Assembly (NCBI GenBank): GCA_047495785.1
Contig: JBLDXI010000013.1
Location: 1,302,001-1,366,000, forward strand
Source: Lepidodermella squamata
Lineage: Eukaryota; Gastrotricha
Length of the DNA: 64,000 nt
Reading direction: 5' to 3'
Part shown: one piece after another, positions 1 through 10,377 of the stretch
Layout: each line of letters starts with the position of its first letter
Position numbering within the stretch: position 1 is the first letter of the stretch
Translations under genes and position numbers: made by a program
The notes under the pieces: model-generated
Told to the model about the DNA's origin: nothing
The model's database searches: none
The model's input: only the letters and a program-made list of their open reading frames with translations

Positions 1-1677
1 GGCGAGACATGGTCATATAGTTGTCAAAGTTCTGTTTAGCTGAGGTTGTAAAAGCGGGTAAAGTAGGCGGAAAAACGGCAAGAGATCTGTGAAAATGAGA
101 CGATTAAATTTGACTTCAAATTTAAATAACAATCAAACCTCGCGCAATTTAAATTCTCCAGATTGATGGATTTGGTTGGTATATCTTCATCGTTAATATT
201 GCGACTGGCCGTGACGGTCGGATTCATTTTCGCATTGATTGTTGAGCGTTGCCGATGTGTGTCATTATTTCGCTCCATAGACTTGCTTAGCAGCGGCAAT
301 GATTCGGATTTTTTCGGCGACTGAGGGCTATCTGCCATTTGTTCATAAATGACATTTGGATTCTCCGAGTTGTGAGCAACACTGATGTAAGATTCCGAAT
401 GTTGATCGTCGGGGTAATCGTGCTGTGCGACCAAATACCTGGTCGAACCATCAGCCCCAGTCGCTTCAATGAAGCTCTGCTGGGTGTGCACCTCATATTG
501 CTGTTGGTTAGGTGCCATTATGAGCAAAGGCTGCGAAACGGTCTGCTGAGGCGCGATGGCTAGTAGAACAGAGCCACTCTGTTGCTGACCTGGCACTTGA
601 ATCAACAATCCCTGAACCGATGCGGTTTGCGGCTGGGCACTGATCAACACTGGCGCATAAGACTGCTGCTGTGGCTGGGGCGCGGCAATAACCTTCTGCT
701 GTTGCGGCTTGGTTTTGCTCGCTATTTTCATTGGCGTCGCCCCGTTCGCCGCTTTTTTATGCACATCTCTACTCCGCTGGCCCGGAGCTGGGGCCGGGGC
801 GATTTTCGGTGGAGGTGGCAGCGGTTGGCGCGGGTTCCCAGGCGTCGGCACCAACTGCCCGGTCGGTTTCTTAAGGATGGACGATAACAGTGAATTCGAA
901 GACTGGTCCATTTCAGATGAATTCATGCCGTTTTGCAGTGAAGATATTATTGAAGCCGACGATGGCAGGTGTGTCAGTTTAGGAGGCGCTTGTTTTCTCA
1001 AAATTTTCGGCATACTCGTTTTGCTACTCGTGGTCTTAGCTGCTGAGTTTTTCGGCCCAGTAGGGTTCTTAAACGTCGACGGGGCGGGCGAAATGCTAGA
1101 CACACGACTGACTACCGGAGACATACTTCTGTTATTCGACCGTTGACTGATGTCATTAGTCGTTGTCAGTAGCGACGCTGAAAGCAGCGTCGGAGCTTCA
1201 AGCAATGAATGAGTAGGTGTTTGCAGCAAAAAACTCTGATTGTGATGATGTATATTGTGGTGGTGAAACCGATTCGGCGACGCGAATAATTCCTGGAAAT
1301 ACATATATTTTTATTTTTCATCGAAATTCAACCAATAAGATACTCACATGGCTCATGAGAGTTGGCGAGTCCATAAGTCGCGGCGAATGACTGGCGACAG
1401 GGCTCGCCAGGAGTGAATTCGCATTCGACCCATGTTGGCTGTGCGTTACAACGCTGTGCCCTGCCGAGTTCAGCGCAGTGACGTAGGGTATGGTAACGTC
1501 GAGACTTGACGATGACAGCGAAAGTTCGGCCAGCGATGAAAAGCAGTGCAGCGGCGAGAGACTCGAGCTCGGCAGGCAAAAACTTGACGAGCTGACATCA
1601 CAGCCGGCTGATACCGAAACAGCGCACATCGACGACAGCGACATGGCGGAGTTAAGCGCCCGAGTTGGACTGTTCAT
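1..1677 (-). CDS. Gln/Pro/Ser-rich protein, C-terminus beyond window (partial)
   Basis: Three exons are seen, at 1677-1348, 1292-139 and 86 to beyond base 1; introns are 55 and 52 nt with GT..AG ends, and the frame stays open to the window edge, so the C-terminus is missing. The start is the first Met after an in-frame stop. The protein is low in complexity: a Ser-rich N-terminus, a His-rich patch where exon 2 begins (HHHNIHHHN), a Pro-rich run near PRQPLPPPPKIAPAPAP and a Gln-rich hydrophobic part (GLLIQVPGQQQ, LLIMAPNQQQ) like the activation regions of some transcription regulators. No folded domain is recognised, so no function is assigned. The ATG lies only 121 bp after the RRP1 stop on the same strand, with an acceptor-like AG at 1739-1738. 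Confidence 0.65.
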
Positions 1678-1798
1678 CTCGCAGTCTTCAAGTCGTCATT
1701 ATTGCACCATGCATTTATCACTCAAATAGCTAATCACCTAGAATAAAGAATAGCGATTATTGACTGTTAGCGCTATTATTTGCACAATTTATTCGATT
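1678..1798 (-). promoter_or_regulatory. Short intercistronic region with poly(A) signal and acceptor-like site
   Basis: The 121 bp between the RRP1 stop and the next gene's ATG hold, on the minus strand, AATAAA at 1793-1788 and, 50 nt later, a pyrimidine-rich run ending TTTATTCTAG (AG at 1739-1738). This order is what is seen between genes of SL trans-spliced operons. No SL sequence can be seen from here, so the trans-splicing reading is inference. Confidence 0.4.
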
Positions 1799-3391
1799 TC
1801 ACGCGCTCTTATTTCGCTTGGAATTTTTCGCGCTATAACGAGCGGCTTTCTTCACAGCACCTTTGAAAAACGCGGGAGGTTCACTAACGAACCGCTCCAA
1901 TTTACTCGACGCTTCTTGATCCAGCACTTCGCGCTCTTCCTCTTCAACTACTTCAACAGGGCTAGTTTCGTCAGTTTCAAGAGGCAAATAAGCGGGAAGA
2001 GCTGTGGTGAAAAAAAACTGAGTTGCATAAAACCTTCAAGATTCGACCCTAAACCTACCTTCACTAGATTTCGAAGGTTTCCTTTTCGAACCTATTTGTT
2101 TCGCAGCCTTCCAAACAGGCAGCGATTCGTTTTTCTCTTTCTTTTCGCTCTCTTCCTTAACCAATTTTGATTTTTCCTTGACTTCATCCTTTTTTCCTTT
2201 GGTAGCATCTTTTTTAGCAACCTTTTCAGGCGATTTCTCTTTCGGCGCATCATCATCATCCGCAGCACTACTCCGTTTTCTTACAGATTTAGGTGCGGCC
2301 CATGACTCCAATTGTAAGTTGATTGCGTTAGGATTTTGAGCAACCCTATTCCAGAACTTTTTATCCATCTCTTCGCTAGAAGCCTCCGAGAGTTCCTCCA
2401 TGCGTTTCACGTAATGGTAAAGCTTTTTACGATTCGCAACAAGACAGTTTTGAGATGATGCTTCTTTGAAGATTATTTCAGAAATCCTTTTCAGACTCAA
2501 CTAGAGAAAAGAGATCATTAGCAAACGAGAGGCAAGAGCCTGAGTGATATTTACCGGAAAAGCCCAATCAACAGTATCGTCATTTGTTTTTTCGTCTTGA
2601 GCAGCAACGAAGCCAAGTAAGAATTGGTCAAAAACAGATTTGCCGAACTGAGAGAGCAAGCGCCGGCTGAAAAATTAATAAATTAATAAATGGGCCAAAA
2701 TTGTTGGCAAAATTTTACTCAGTGGAATGGGCTGCTTCACTCGCAAAAATTTTTACAAAACTTTCAGCAGCGTATTGCACACCCTCGCTTTCGTAATAGG
2801 CCTTCAATTCGTCGAACGCCATTTCAGCGGTGAAAAGTTGCAAGCCGAAACATAGATGAGTTGATTTGAAAATCAGCTTTTGAATCACGTCGAAGCAGAA
2901 CCAGTCCACATCTTCGTGAGACCAACTTTTGTCATTCAACCAGTTCAGGCATTTGCGGAAAAACCTCCTGACGAGCATCATAAATTTGTCCATGCGCCAT
3001 TGATCAATCGCGCCCCATTCGCGGGCTTCCGTTTCAAAGAACGCTGAGATGAATTCGCGTTGACAACGCGGGGCGGACTTAGGAATAACGTCCAAAATTG
3101 AGCAAAGCTCTTCGGCTAGATCTTCCTGGGGTAATGGCTTATCGCACATCCACATGCTGAAGTGAAGGCCTTTCCAGAAAGCCTCCATCGATTCGGCGCA
3201 TTCTAAAATCAAGGCGATAAAGAAAATTAGATTCGTTCAACTAAACACTCACTTCCAGGTCGTTTCTTGAGTAATATTTTGAATTTTTTCAAGCCGGACC
3301 TGCGAATTTTACGGTCGTTTCCAGCTAGAAGCTGTACTATTCTCCGCTCACACTCTTTATACGTCGGTTTAGGCTGTTGAACGGCAACCAT
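1799..3391 (-). CDS. RRP1: RRP1 / NNP-1 family ribosomal RNA processing protein
   Basis: Five exons: 3391-3253, 3202-2719, 2666-2555, 2500-2059 and 2001-1799, joining in phase to 459 aa. Introns are 46-57 nt. The N-terminal 250 residues match the Nop52/RRP1 domain: an N-terminal helical segment with RKIRRSGLKKFKILL, then FWKGLHFSMWMCDKPLPQE, RMDKFMMLVRRFFR and a closing helix VFDQFLLGFVAAQ. The C-terminal half is charged and Lys/Glu-rich, with putative nuclear/nucleolar basic stretches. RRP1 proteins work in the nucleolus on pre-60S maturation and ITS processing; this role is taken from the family. Upstream of the ATG lies TTGTTGTTTTAG, an acceptor-like site about 20 nt before the start. The GLYR1-like gene ends 411 bp upstream and a Q-rich gene starts 121 bp downstream. 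Confidence 0.9.
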
Positions 3392-3802
3392 TTTTGAAAC
3401 AAAACAATATCTAAAACAACAAGGCGCGAACAAGAATAAAAACTCTAATTCATTATTATGTGCTTGTGTAATAAGAAGGAGAGAGGCTCAAACGCACTGC
3501 TTCAGGCATCAGTCAGTTAACACTTTTCAAAAAGCTTCGCGCTAGAAAGTGTCATAGCTCACCAATATCAATAACTTGCAGTAGAAAAATGGTGCTAAAA
3601 CACCGTTTCAAACACAGTAAAGGACGGTTTTTATAACGAGATTTGAGCTTAAATTGCATGATTCACTGGAATGACTTCAAATTATGCTGGAAAATCTATT
3701 TTTCAAATCGCCACATGATTTCAATAGGATACAACGGCAAGAAAACATGATTACATCAACAATCATTGATAAGATAGAAAATCAAAAAACTAAACACCGC
3801 AT

Positions 3803-6114
3803 TTAGATCAAATTTGACAATCGTTGGAACAACACCGAGACATCTTCATCGCCATTAGGAGAGTTTTTCCCAGCGGAAATGAGCGCGTGCATGGCAACAA
3901 ACATAGATTGCGCGTTCAAACCGGCTTCATTGGCCAGCGAGTTGAAACACTTGGCGAAAGCAGCGGCGTAGTTCACCGTGCAAGACAAAAGACGAAGTTT
4001 TTCAGGGCTCGAAGAACTAGCCCTGTTCTTTTCGGGGGACATAGCAGCTGTAGCGCTCAAGGAATGTGGTAGCAAGAAAGACGAAGAACTTTTCGAACCG
4101 GTCGCGAGAAGTTGCGAAGTCAAACCAATTTGAGCAGATTCTAAAGGTAAACATTGCGAAAAATGGTCTTTGCTTTGATGACGCATCAATCGCATCATAA
4201 AATCAGCGGGCAGGCCACTCTTCTGGGCCATACTGATCGCTTCGCAAAATGCTAGATTCTGCGTGTGCACCAGCATATCTGAGATAGACTTTGCCTTCAA
4301 AGCAAGTGTTGGATCTTGCCAGTTACTATCCGTAGTTTCATAGGTTCCGCCAAGAGACCGTAATAAATCGTCTATGTCCTTGTAAAGACGATGAGTTCCG
4401 GAGACTAGGAACGATAACTTCGCATCAGCTGCATCAACAACATTTCCGAAAACTGCGCAATACAGATAAGCAACTCGACGCTGCTCCAGCATCTGATTGA
4501 TCTGATTCACGTACAGAATCGTCGGGGTACCCAGGTCAACAATACCCTTGGACGGGTCAACGCAAGCCAGGATGCCATGCCTCGGCTCGAAAAAAGCCTC
4601 GTGGACCTCTTCTTCAGTCAACATCAAAGTGAAAATTACGTCACTCGAATCGATCACGTCAGCTTTCGAGGCGCATGACACGGCGCCGAAACCAGTGGCT
4701 AGTTTTGCCGACTGGGCATTGGTGTCGAAGACATGTACTTTAGAGTTGGCCGCGCATAAATGGCGAACCATTATCAGACTGAGGGGTTGGAGACCGATAA
4801 ACCCGAACCGTATGCCGTTTTCGTTCAACAAATTGATAGATCGTTTAGAATCTAACATAAGATGATGCCTATAACGCCAGTCAAAACATGGAAACTAGCT
4901 CACCTGAAGTCTTCCCGGGAGCAAGAATTTTCGGCATATCCTGCAAATCTGCCGACAATAAGTTACGGTTTTGAGCGACATAAGCCTACAGGCGACATAA
5001 AATACGATGAAATTAAAAAGAAACGAAGCAAAACACTAACTTCATCGAATGCAGAGCTTGATTTAGCTCCAATCGGGCCAATCGGAGGGAGACTAGTTCT
5101 AGACTTTGACTTGTCTGCAGACTTGTTTTCAGGAGATGCTAGAGACGGCCTGCCACGTTTTCTTGTGGGTGAAATAATAGATTCAGAGGAGCCGTTGCCG
5201 ACAATAGGTTGGTCTTGTGTTACTTCCTTTTTTGCTTTCTTCTTTGGCGAAGCCGCTGTCTGTTCGGCAGCCGCAGAGCGACCTCTGCCACGTTTAGGAG
5301 CTACTTCGCTTTTATTTTCTTCAGCGTCAAGTTTAGCCACGCCGTTCAATTGTGCAGCAACAGCAGCCGGCTGTAATTCTTCATTACTCGTAGATGACAG
5401 CTTCTTACCTTTTGCAGCGGCTTTCGTCTTTTTTGTCTCAGCGGATTTATTTTGAGCGCGCCGGGGGCTAGTTCTACCGCTGACTTCATCGGCGAAAACA
5501 TAATGATCTAGTGGAGCCGACACAGCTTCCTCGTCAGGCATTTCAATCGCATCCAAGGCGTGAGCAGGGTTATGAGTGTTAGCTGGTTTATTTTCTTCTT
5601 TCGAAGGTGAAACTTGATCAGGACGCTTGGTTTGAACCACAGAGATGTCGTTGGATCCAGTCGAAGCTGTTTCCGACGGCATAGTCTCGGATGATGGAGT
5701 CCGAGTAGGCGGCTATGGATAGCAATTCAATATTTTCAAATCTAATACCAAAATGATGAAGCTAACCGGAATCTCAGCCGTGATTCCGAGGTGTTTATCA
5801 GCAGCAGCAACCAATTTTCGCCAATTTCCGGTGGCTTTCAATGATTTGGATCCCATGAAGTTATCCCTGTAGTCACGGTAGTCCCAGATTGCGTTTGGTT
5901 TCACCCAACTGCACGTTTTTAGATCAGGAAACCATCGTACAAAGTAACTGCCGTCAGTCTGCGAGTCATCAGGCAAGGGCTCGACGATACCAGGGTAAAG
6001 CTTAGCGCTGAATTTCGCCCTATCGGATATATACAATTCAAAGGTTTTGGCGATTTCTTGGACTGGTAAATCTTACCAAACAGTATGACCGGGCTGAAAT
6101 CGCTTCGCAGCCAT
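3803..6114 (-). CDS. GLYR1: PWWP + AT-hook + beta-hydroxyacid-dehydrogenase-like nucleosome protein (GLYR1/NDF type)
   Basis: Five exons: 6114-6077, 6019-5767, 5712-5041, 4940-4904 and 4851-3803; the joined frame gives 682 aa. The start MAAKRFQPGHTVWAKF reaches a PWWP domain (about residues 8-97, with GHTVWAK, YPGIVEP, YFVRWF and SWVKPNAIWDY). A charged linker follows, with an RKRGRPS AT-hook near residue 280. The last half matches the 6PGDH-like domain of GLYR1/NDF, which tetramerises and helps transcription through nucleosomes. The glycine-rich nucleotide-binding loop (GLGLMG in vertebrate GLYR1) reads GLQPLS here, and a Ser-rich insert interrupts the C-terminal helical part. It is probably non-enzymatic; that is inference. 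The 37-nt microexon 4940-4904 encodes MPKILAPGKTS. A TATA box lies about 50 nt before the ATG. Confidence 0.9.
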
Positions 6115-6163
6115 TTAGTTAATTCTTCAGCCGTATCTAATTGAGCAATATCAACTAATCCCA

Positions 6164-6171
6164 CTTTTATA
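6164..6171 (-). promoter_or_regulatory. TATA box before GLYR1-like gene
   Basis: TATAAAAG on the minus strand, about 50 nt 5' of the ATG at 6114, at the usual distance for a short 5' leader. Confidence 0.5.
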
Positions 6172-7225
6172 GCAATTCAACGATTATTAATAGGTCAACA
6201 AACGATTTATGACATTTAGCGTGACATTTAGCGCGTGCAAACATAATTTCTGACCTCAAAACGTCACAAAACTGCGACAAATGCTCAGCAAACCCCAAAA
6301 CATTCAAGCTTCTGTAGGGGATTCGCTTATAACTTCACAGCATGTTAAAAAAAGCTGACTTCTTCATTAGGCAAATCTTCATGTTCCTCACAAGATTAAT
6401 GAAAACATGTAGAGCAGCCGTAGCAAATTATCATGGATTCGTTCTTGCACTACCAACACCTCGACCACAAGTTCTCCCATTCAGGTGAAAAGGGCTCTGT
6501 CGCAACTACAGGCCAACTGAATAGCACACTGGGCTTTTCATTAATACGGTAACTGGCGGGTAGGATGGAGTACGAGGAATAAGGCTAAGAAGCCAGGTTT
6601 TGAGTTTCGAAAGCTCATTTTTGTTCTTCTCGAAAATATTAGCTCGCCTCTTTTTACGCCTTCGCGAAGATTTTCCGTGAACAGTACCCGAAGATGGTGG
6701 GACATTTGAGTGAAAGTGGGTACGGGTCAATTTTATTCTGGCCGCTAAGCCTAGCCCTAAAATCTAAAATTAACCCTAAACCACTAACTTGCATGAAAGT
6801 AGTCAATTCAATCTAAAACTTGAATGGCCCTCAATTTACTAGCCCGCTGACTCAATTTCGTCCAACATAAATAATCTCTTAATTCTACTCTACAGTTAAA
6901 AAAAAAAGTACGCCCCTAGACTGTGATAATTATAACGTACTACCCCTATTGTTCCTAGCCGTCCGCCGTTAACAGGTTCGTAAGAGCAGAGACTTGAGGC
7001 TTGAAGGTTTGAGGTTTGAGGTTTGGGACATGAGAAACGCCCCCGGAACTGCTGCCGATCCAAAAATTCCCAGCTGGAGAAACCGCGGTCGTAAAACTAA
7101 TTTAAAAACATATTTACAAATATATGCATTTTCGTTACATTTTCTAAAGAAATATATGTTTGCAATTAATTTACACATATATACATCCAAGGTTGGTCGC
7201 AGGTTTAAATGTGTGAACAAGGAGG
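6172..7225. other. Intergenic, no convincing gene
   Basis: About 1 kb between the GLYR1-like promoter and the foldback element. The minus strand has a 74-codon open frame at 6730-6506 with a very basic run (GKSSRRRKKRRANIF), but I see no homologue or flanking exons for it. The rest is AT-rich with scattered CCCTAAA-like words that do not form an array. Confidence 0.5.
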
Positions 7226-7233
7226 ACCATCGG
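7226..7233. repeat. Left target-site duplication of foldback element
   Basis: ACCATCGG, identical to 7911-7918, directly abutting the terminal inverted repeat. Confidence 0.8.
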
Positions 7234-7910
7234 GCCGTTTCAGATTCCAGACGCTATGAAATGCTTCCCAAGCAATTGCTTCCAAAGCAACTGCTTCCCA
7301 AGCAGCACGCTTGCAGAGCACTGCTTCTCAAGCATTGCTTCCCAATCAACTGCTTCCCAAGCAACTAATTCCCAAGCAATTGATTGGGAAGCACTACTTT
7401 TCAAGCAAGCTGAATTTTTAGGAAATTCCCTATTTAGCCCTGTTACCGCGGGTTGTAGGCCACACGGAGCAAGGATCCGTTGCGTGATCAATCAACCGAT
7501 CGATCAAGGAATTCAACGGTGACATAAAAAGCTAATGAAAAATATGTTTTATTTCACATCTGAATGGAGGGTGGCTAGGACCCAGGGCGAAAGATGAGTT
7601 TGATCGAGAAGCATCATGAGAGTAACTACGTCTCATGAGAAGCATTAGCTCGGAATTTAACAATCCAATTTTCGGCTTTACTTGCGATTTCCTATTACTT
7701 ATTACTTTTGTGGCTCATCGGTGAAAAATCGCGAAACTCTGCTTGGGAAGCATTTGCTTTGGAAGCAACTGCTTCCGAAGCAGTGATTGTTACGCCATGT
7801 TTATTTACCTGCTTGGGAAGCACTTTGCTTCTAGAGCAGTGATTGGGAAGCAGTTGCTTTGGAAGCAATTGCTTGGGAAGCATTTCATAGCGTCTGGAAT
7901 CTGAAACGGC
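7234..7910. mobile_element. Non-autonomous foldback DNA transposon, 68-bp perfect TIRs, 8-bp TSD
   Basis: A 677-bp element. Left terminus 7234-7301 and right terminus 7843-7910 are perfect reverse complements over 68 bp, both starting GCCGTTTCAG from the outside. The element is flanked by a perfect 8-bp direct repeat ACCATCGG (7226-7233 and 7911-7918). The inner parts of both arms are built from short words such as TGCTTCCCAAGCA, themselves small palindromes, repeated up to about 7400 on the left and from about 7736 on the right. No transposase frame is present, so it must be mobilised in trans. Eight-bp duplications are typical of hAT (and P) elements; the superfamily is inference because the termini do not begin CAGNG. 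Confidence 0.85.
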
Positions 7911-7918
7911 ACCATCGG
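7911..7918. repeat. Right target-site duplication of foldback element
   Basis: ACCATCGG, identical to 7226-7233. Confidence 0.8.
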
Positions 7919-8975
7919 CCAAGGACCGCTCGGAGCGTGACGGCTTCGTCCGAGGTGGAGGCGGCATGGCATCATCGTCTTCCCTGTTATGTTGCATACG
8001 TCAATCTTAAAAAAATGTGCTGGTAAGTTATGAACCGACGCTTTTGATCCAAATGTTCCCGCAGCAGGCACTGAATGGTTCACAGTCCACCTCAGATGCA
8101 TCCCCTGGGACGGCGATTATCCTCTCCTCCTTTTGACTCCTTTGAGCGCTGTTGGCGATCAGTTATCAGTTGCTAAACATATTTTCCATTTTTTGAAATA
8201 CGAAATATCGAACGATTCGGCGAATTGGTCTTATTCAATTTTTAGGATGAACAAACCGAAAATAAATTCGGCATTCTGTTGCTCTCAACCTTTGCTCCTA
8301 ACGACACAATAACATTTTTCTGTTAGCCGTTCGTGTTCTAAGGTGTCACTAGACATAAGGGCAATCCCTCCAGGCATGCGATTTCTTCCAGTCGATCGTA
8401 GCTTCCCTATTTTACATTCGATGCTCTCATCGCCGCCCGATCAAGAAGTAATGTACGAGCTGCTCATGTAGCATCTTATATTTCTTGAGGTACCTATCTG
8501 TCTTGTCTCGCACGCTTGTCTGCTGCTATTCAATGAGCCGTCAATGATTTGTAACGAATCACTGATGATTTCAATGTAAACCTCAAGCGTTACAGTAACG
8601 ATGATCTTGCCATGTAGAGCTCTATCAGCCCTGAGATCCATAGTAGTAAATGGTAATTCAAGATTTCAAGAGCTCGTGACCCAGCTTTACTTCGTCGAAT
8701 ATAATCCCTCGATCCGACGCTATTTTCGTAATAAAAGTAATTATTAAGTAACGCAAACGCTTAACGAAAGTCGAAATAAATAACTCCGAGAAACTTTATT
8801 ACAAATAGCCCTGCAACTTATAGCTTCTAGCCTCAGGTTTAACGCAACATTTCAGTGGATTTAATTTGTAGCCGACAGCAATATCTGTCTGAAAATGTTC
8901 ACAATGCACGCGTTGAAATTTACCGTGGCCTTACGGTAGCGAGTACTCGGATTTTTCTTCAGCTGCGCAGTTGAA
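7919..8975. other. Intergenic, possible relic of coding sequence next to the foldback element
   Basis: Just right of the element the minus strand reads an open, coding-like stretch from an ATG at 7997 (MQHNREDDDAMPPPPR, then a Ser/Arg-rich part) that runs into the element. The remainder up to the secreted-protein gene shows no convincing gene. CTTCAG at about 8958-8963, 12 nt before the next ATG, is acceptor-like. Confidence 0.4.
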
Positions 8976-10268
8976 ATGTTACGACTAATTGTATTGCTTA
9001 ACATTATTTTTGATGTCTTGGGACAAGAAGCGAGTACACAATCTCCACAACAATTTTCAACTCTCAGTGAAACTAGTTCCGACGGCGGGTCCCGTATCAA
9101 GGCATGTGCGCGTTGCATGTATTGGGAGGGGCAGTTGCCTTTAAACCTTCAAGACCAATTAAAATCCACGCCAAAAGATCCCCGCTGCTTGCGCTGGGTG
9201 GACAATATTCCGGTCAGTGAGTATGAAAATTGCGGTACAGCGATGGATGGAGAATCGAATGCCTGCGTTTATGTGAATCTCACGATTGTAATGGTAAGAA
9301 AGCAATCAAATTTCAATTAAGACTCTTGGTTAAAAGCAAAATTTTTTTAGCAAAATGCAGCAACAGATGCCTTGAATCAAGCTGGCCAACAGATCGGCTC
9401 TATCAGTGGCACGGCTGGCAACGTCTTGGGAACGGCCGCAAACCCTGTGGGTGCTTTGACGAATGCATCAGGTATAAGCAGTTCTTCTATTCCGCTCGCC
9501 AACAATGCTGGCAGCGTGTCAGGAGTTGACAGTAACACTAACGCAGCGAGCAGTGTTCCAGCTTCGTCAGTGATATCAGCGTCTCGCTTTGGACGAGCTG
9601 GACGTCGTTGGCAGAGGCGCCAAGTCATGATAGGAGGCGATAATTCTCCTGGCTACCTATCAAGACCCTACCGAACGAAACAGTCGCAGCTAGGATCCAA
9701 CTTCGGACAATCCAATAGCATAGCATCTGGCTCGCAAACGTTTGGCCAAAATCAGCCCAATCTATCACAGCCTTTGTCACCAGTCAGTAATGCGGTGGGA
9801 ATGGGCCAGGGACTTAGTTCAACAGGGCCGACTGTTTTAAAAATTTGGTACAAGGGCTGTGTAAAACTGTCGCTCCTAGAGACACTTGCTGGTTCGCACT
9901 GCAAACTGACTCCGGAATTCGCAGATATTCGATTCTTTTCCCAACAGGCTTGTGTAATAAATTGATGTATATTTAATTACAGAACTGGATTTTTACAGGC
10001 CCTTTTGCAGCCACTAATGGATGCGATCACTTCACTAAATACTTTATTCGGCAGCTCTTCCAACTCTACTACGACTGTCGATGGGCTATGCTACTTTTTG
10101 AACAAAGAATTCGCTCGAGAGCTATGGAAAACAATGATGAAATTTTCAGCTGGCAGCTCATCTTCAAGCAGTAGCAGCGGCATCGCTAGTGGGCTTGGAA
10201 GCGCTTTGGGCGGCAGCAGCTTATTGGGCGGTACTTCATCAAGCCTCGTTCAAGGTCTCGGGAAATGA
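8976..10268 (+). CDS. Secreted cysteine-rich two-module precursor, paralogue 1
   Basis: Exons 8976-9293, 9351-9953 and 9999-10268 give 396 aa. Residues 1-16 are a signal peptide (MLRLIVLLNIIFDVLG). Module 1 has ACARC, DPRCLRW, ENCG and DGESNACVYVN. A Ser/Gln/Asn-rich linker contains the basic site GRAGRRWQRRQ, a likely proprotein-convertase site. Module 2 is WYKGCVKLSLLETL, then SHCKL, DIRFFSQQ, ALLQPLMD and GLCYFLNKEF, followed by a Ser/Gly-rich tail. Eight cysteines are shared with the two neighbouring paralogues. The second intron's donor is unusual: the homologous join needs CAG|GCTTGTG (a GC donor), whereas a GT donor 6 nt further on would add Ala-Cys; I used the GT site. The function and family are not recognised. 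It ends 109 bp from the convergent paralogue 2. Confidence 0.8.
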
Positions 10269-10377
10269 GACTAAAAATGTTGACGTCTTCTATTTATTCA
10301 CCCTTGGTTTTTTAGGCTTCGCTGCCTTGAAATTATTTCATGAGATATCATTTTGATGAAGTAAAAGTGAAAAAAAT

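Noticed and set aside
6506-6730. 74-codon minus-strand frame with a basic cluster
   Set aside because: Short, with no homology and no neighbouring exons; kept only as a note.
6720-6800. Telomere-like CCCTAAA words
   Set aside because: Only a few irregular copies; not a telomeric or interstitial array.
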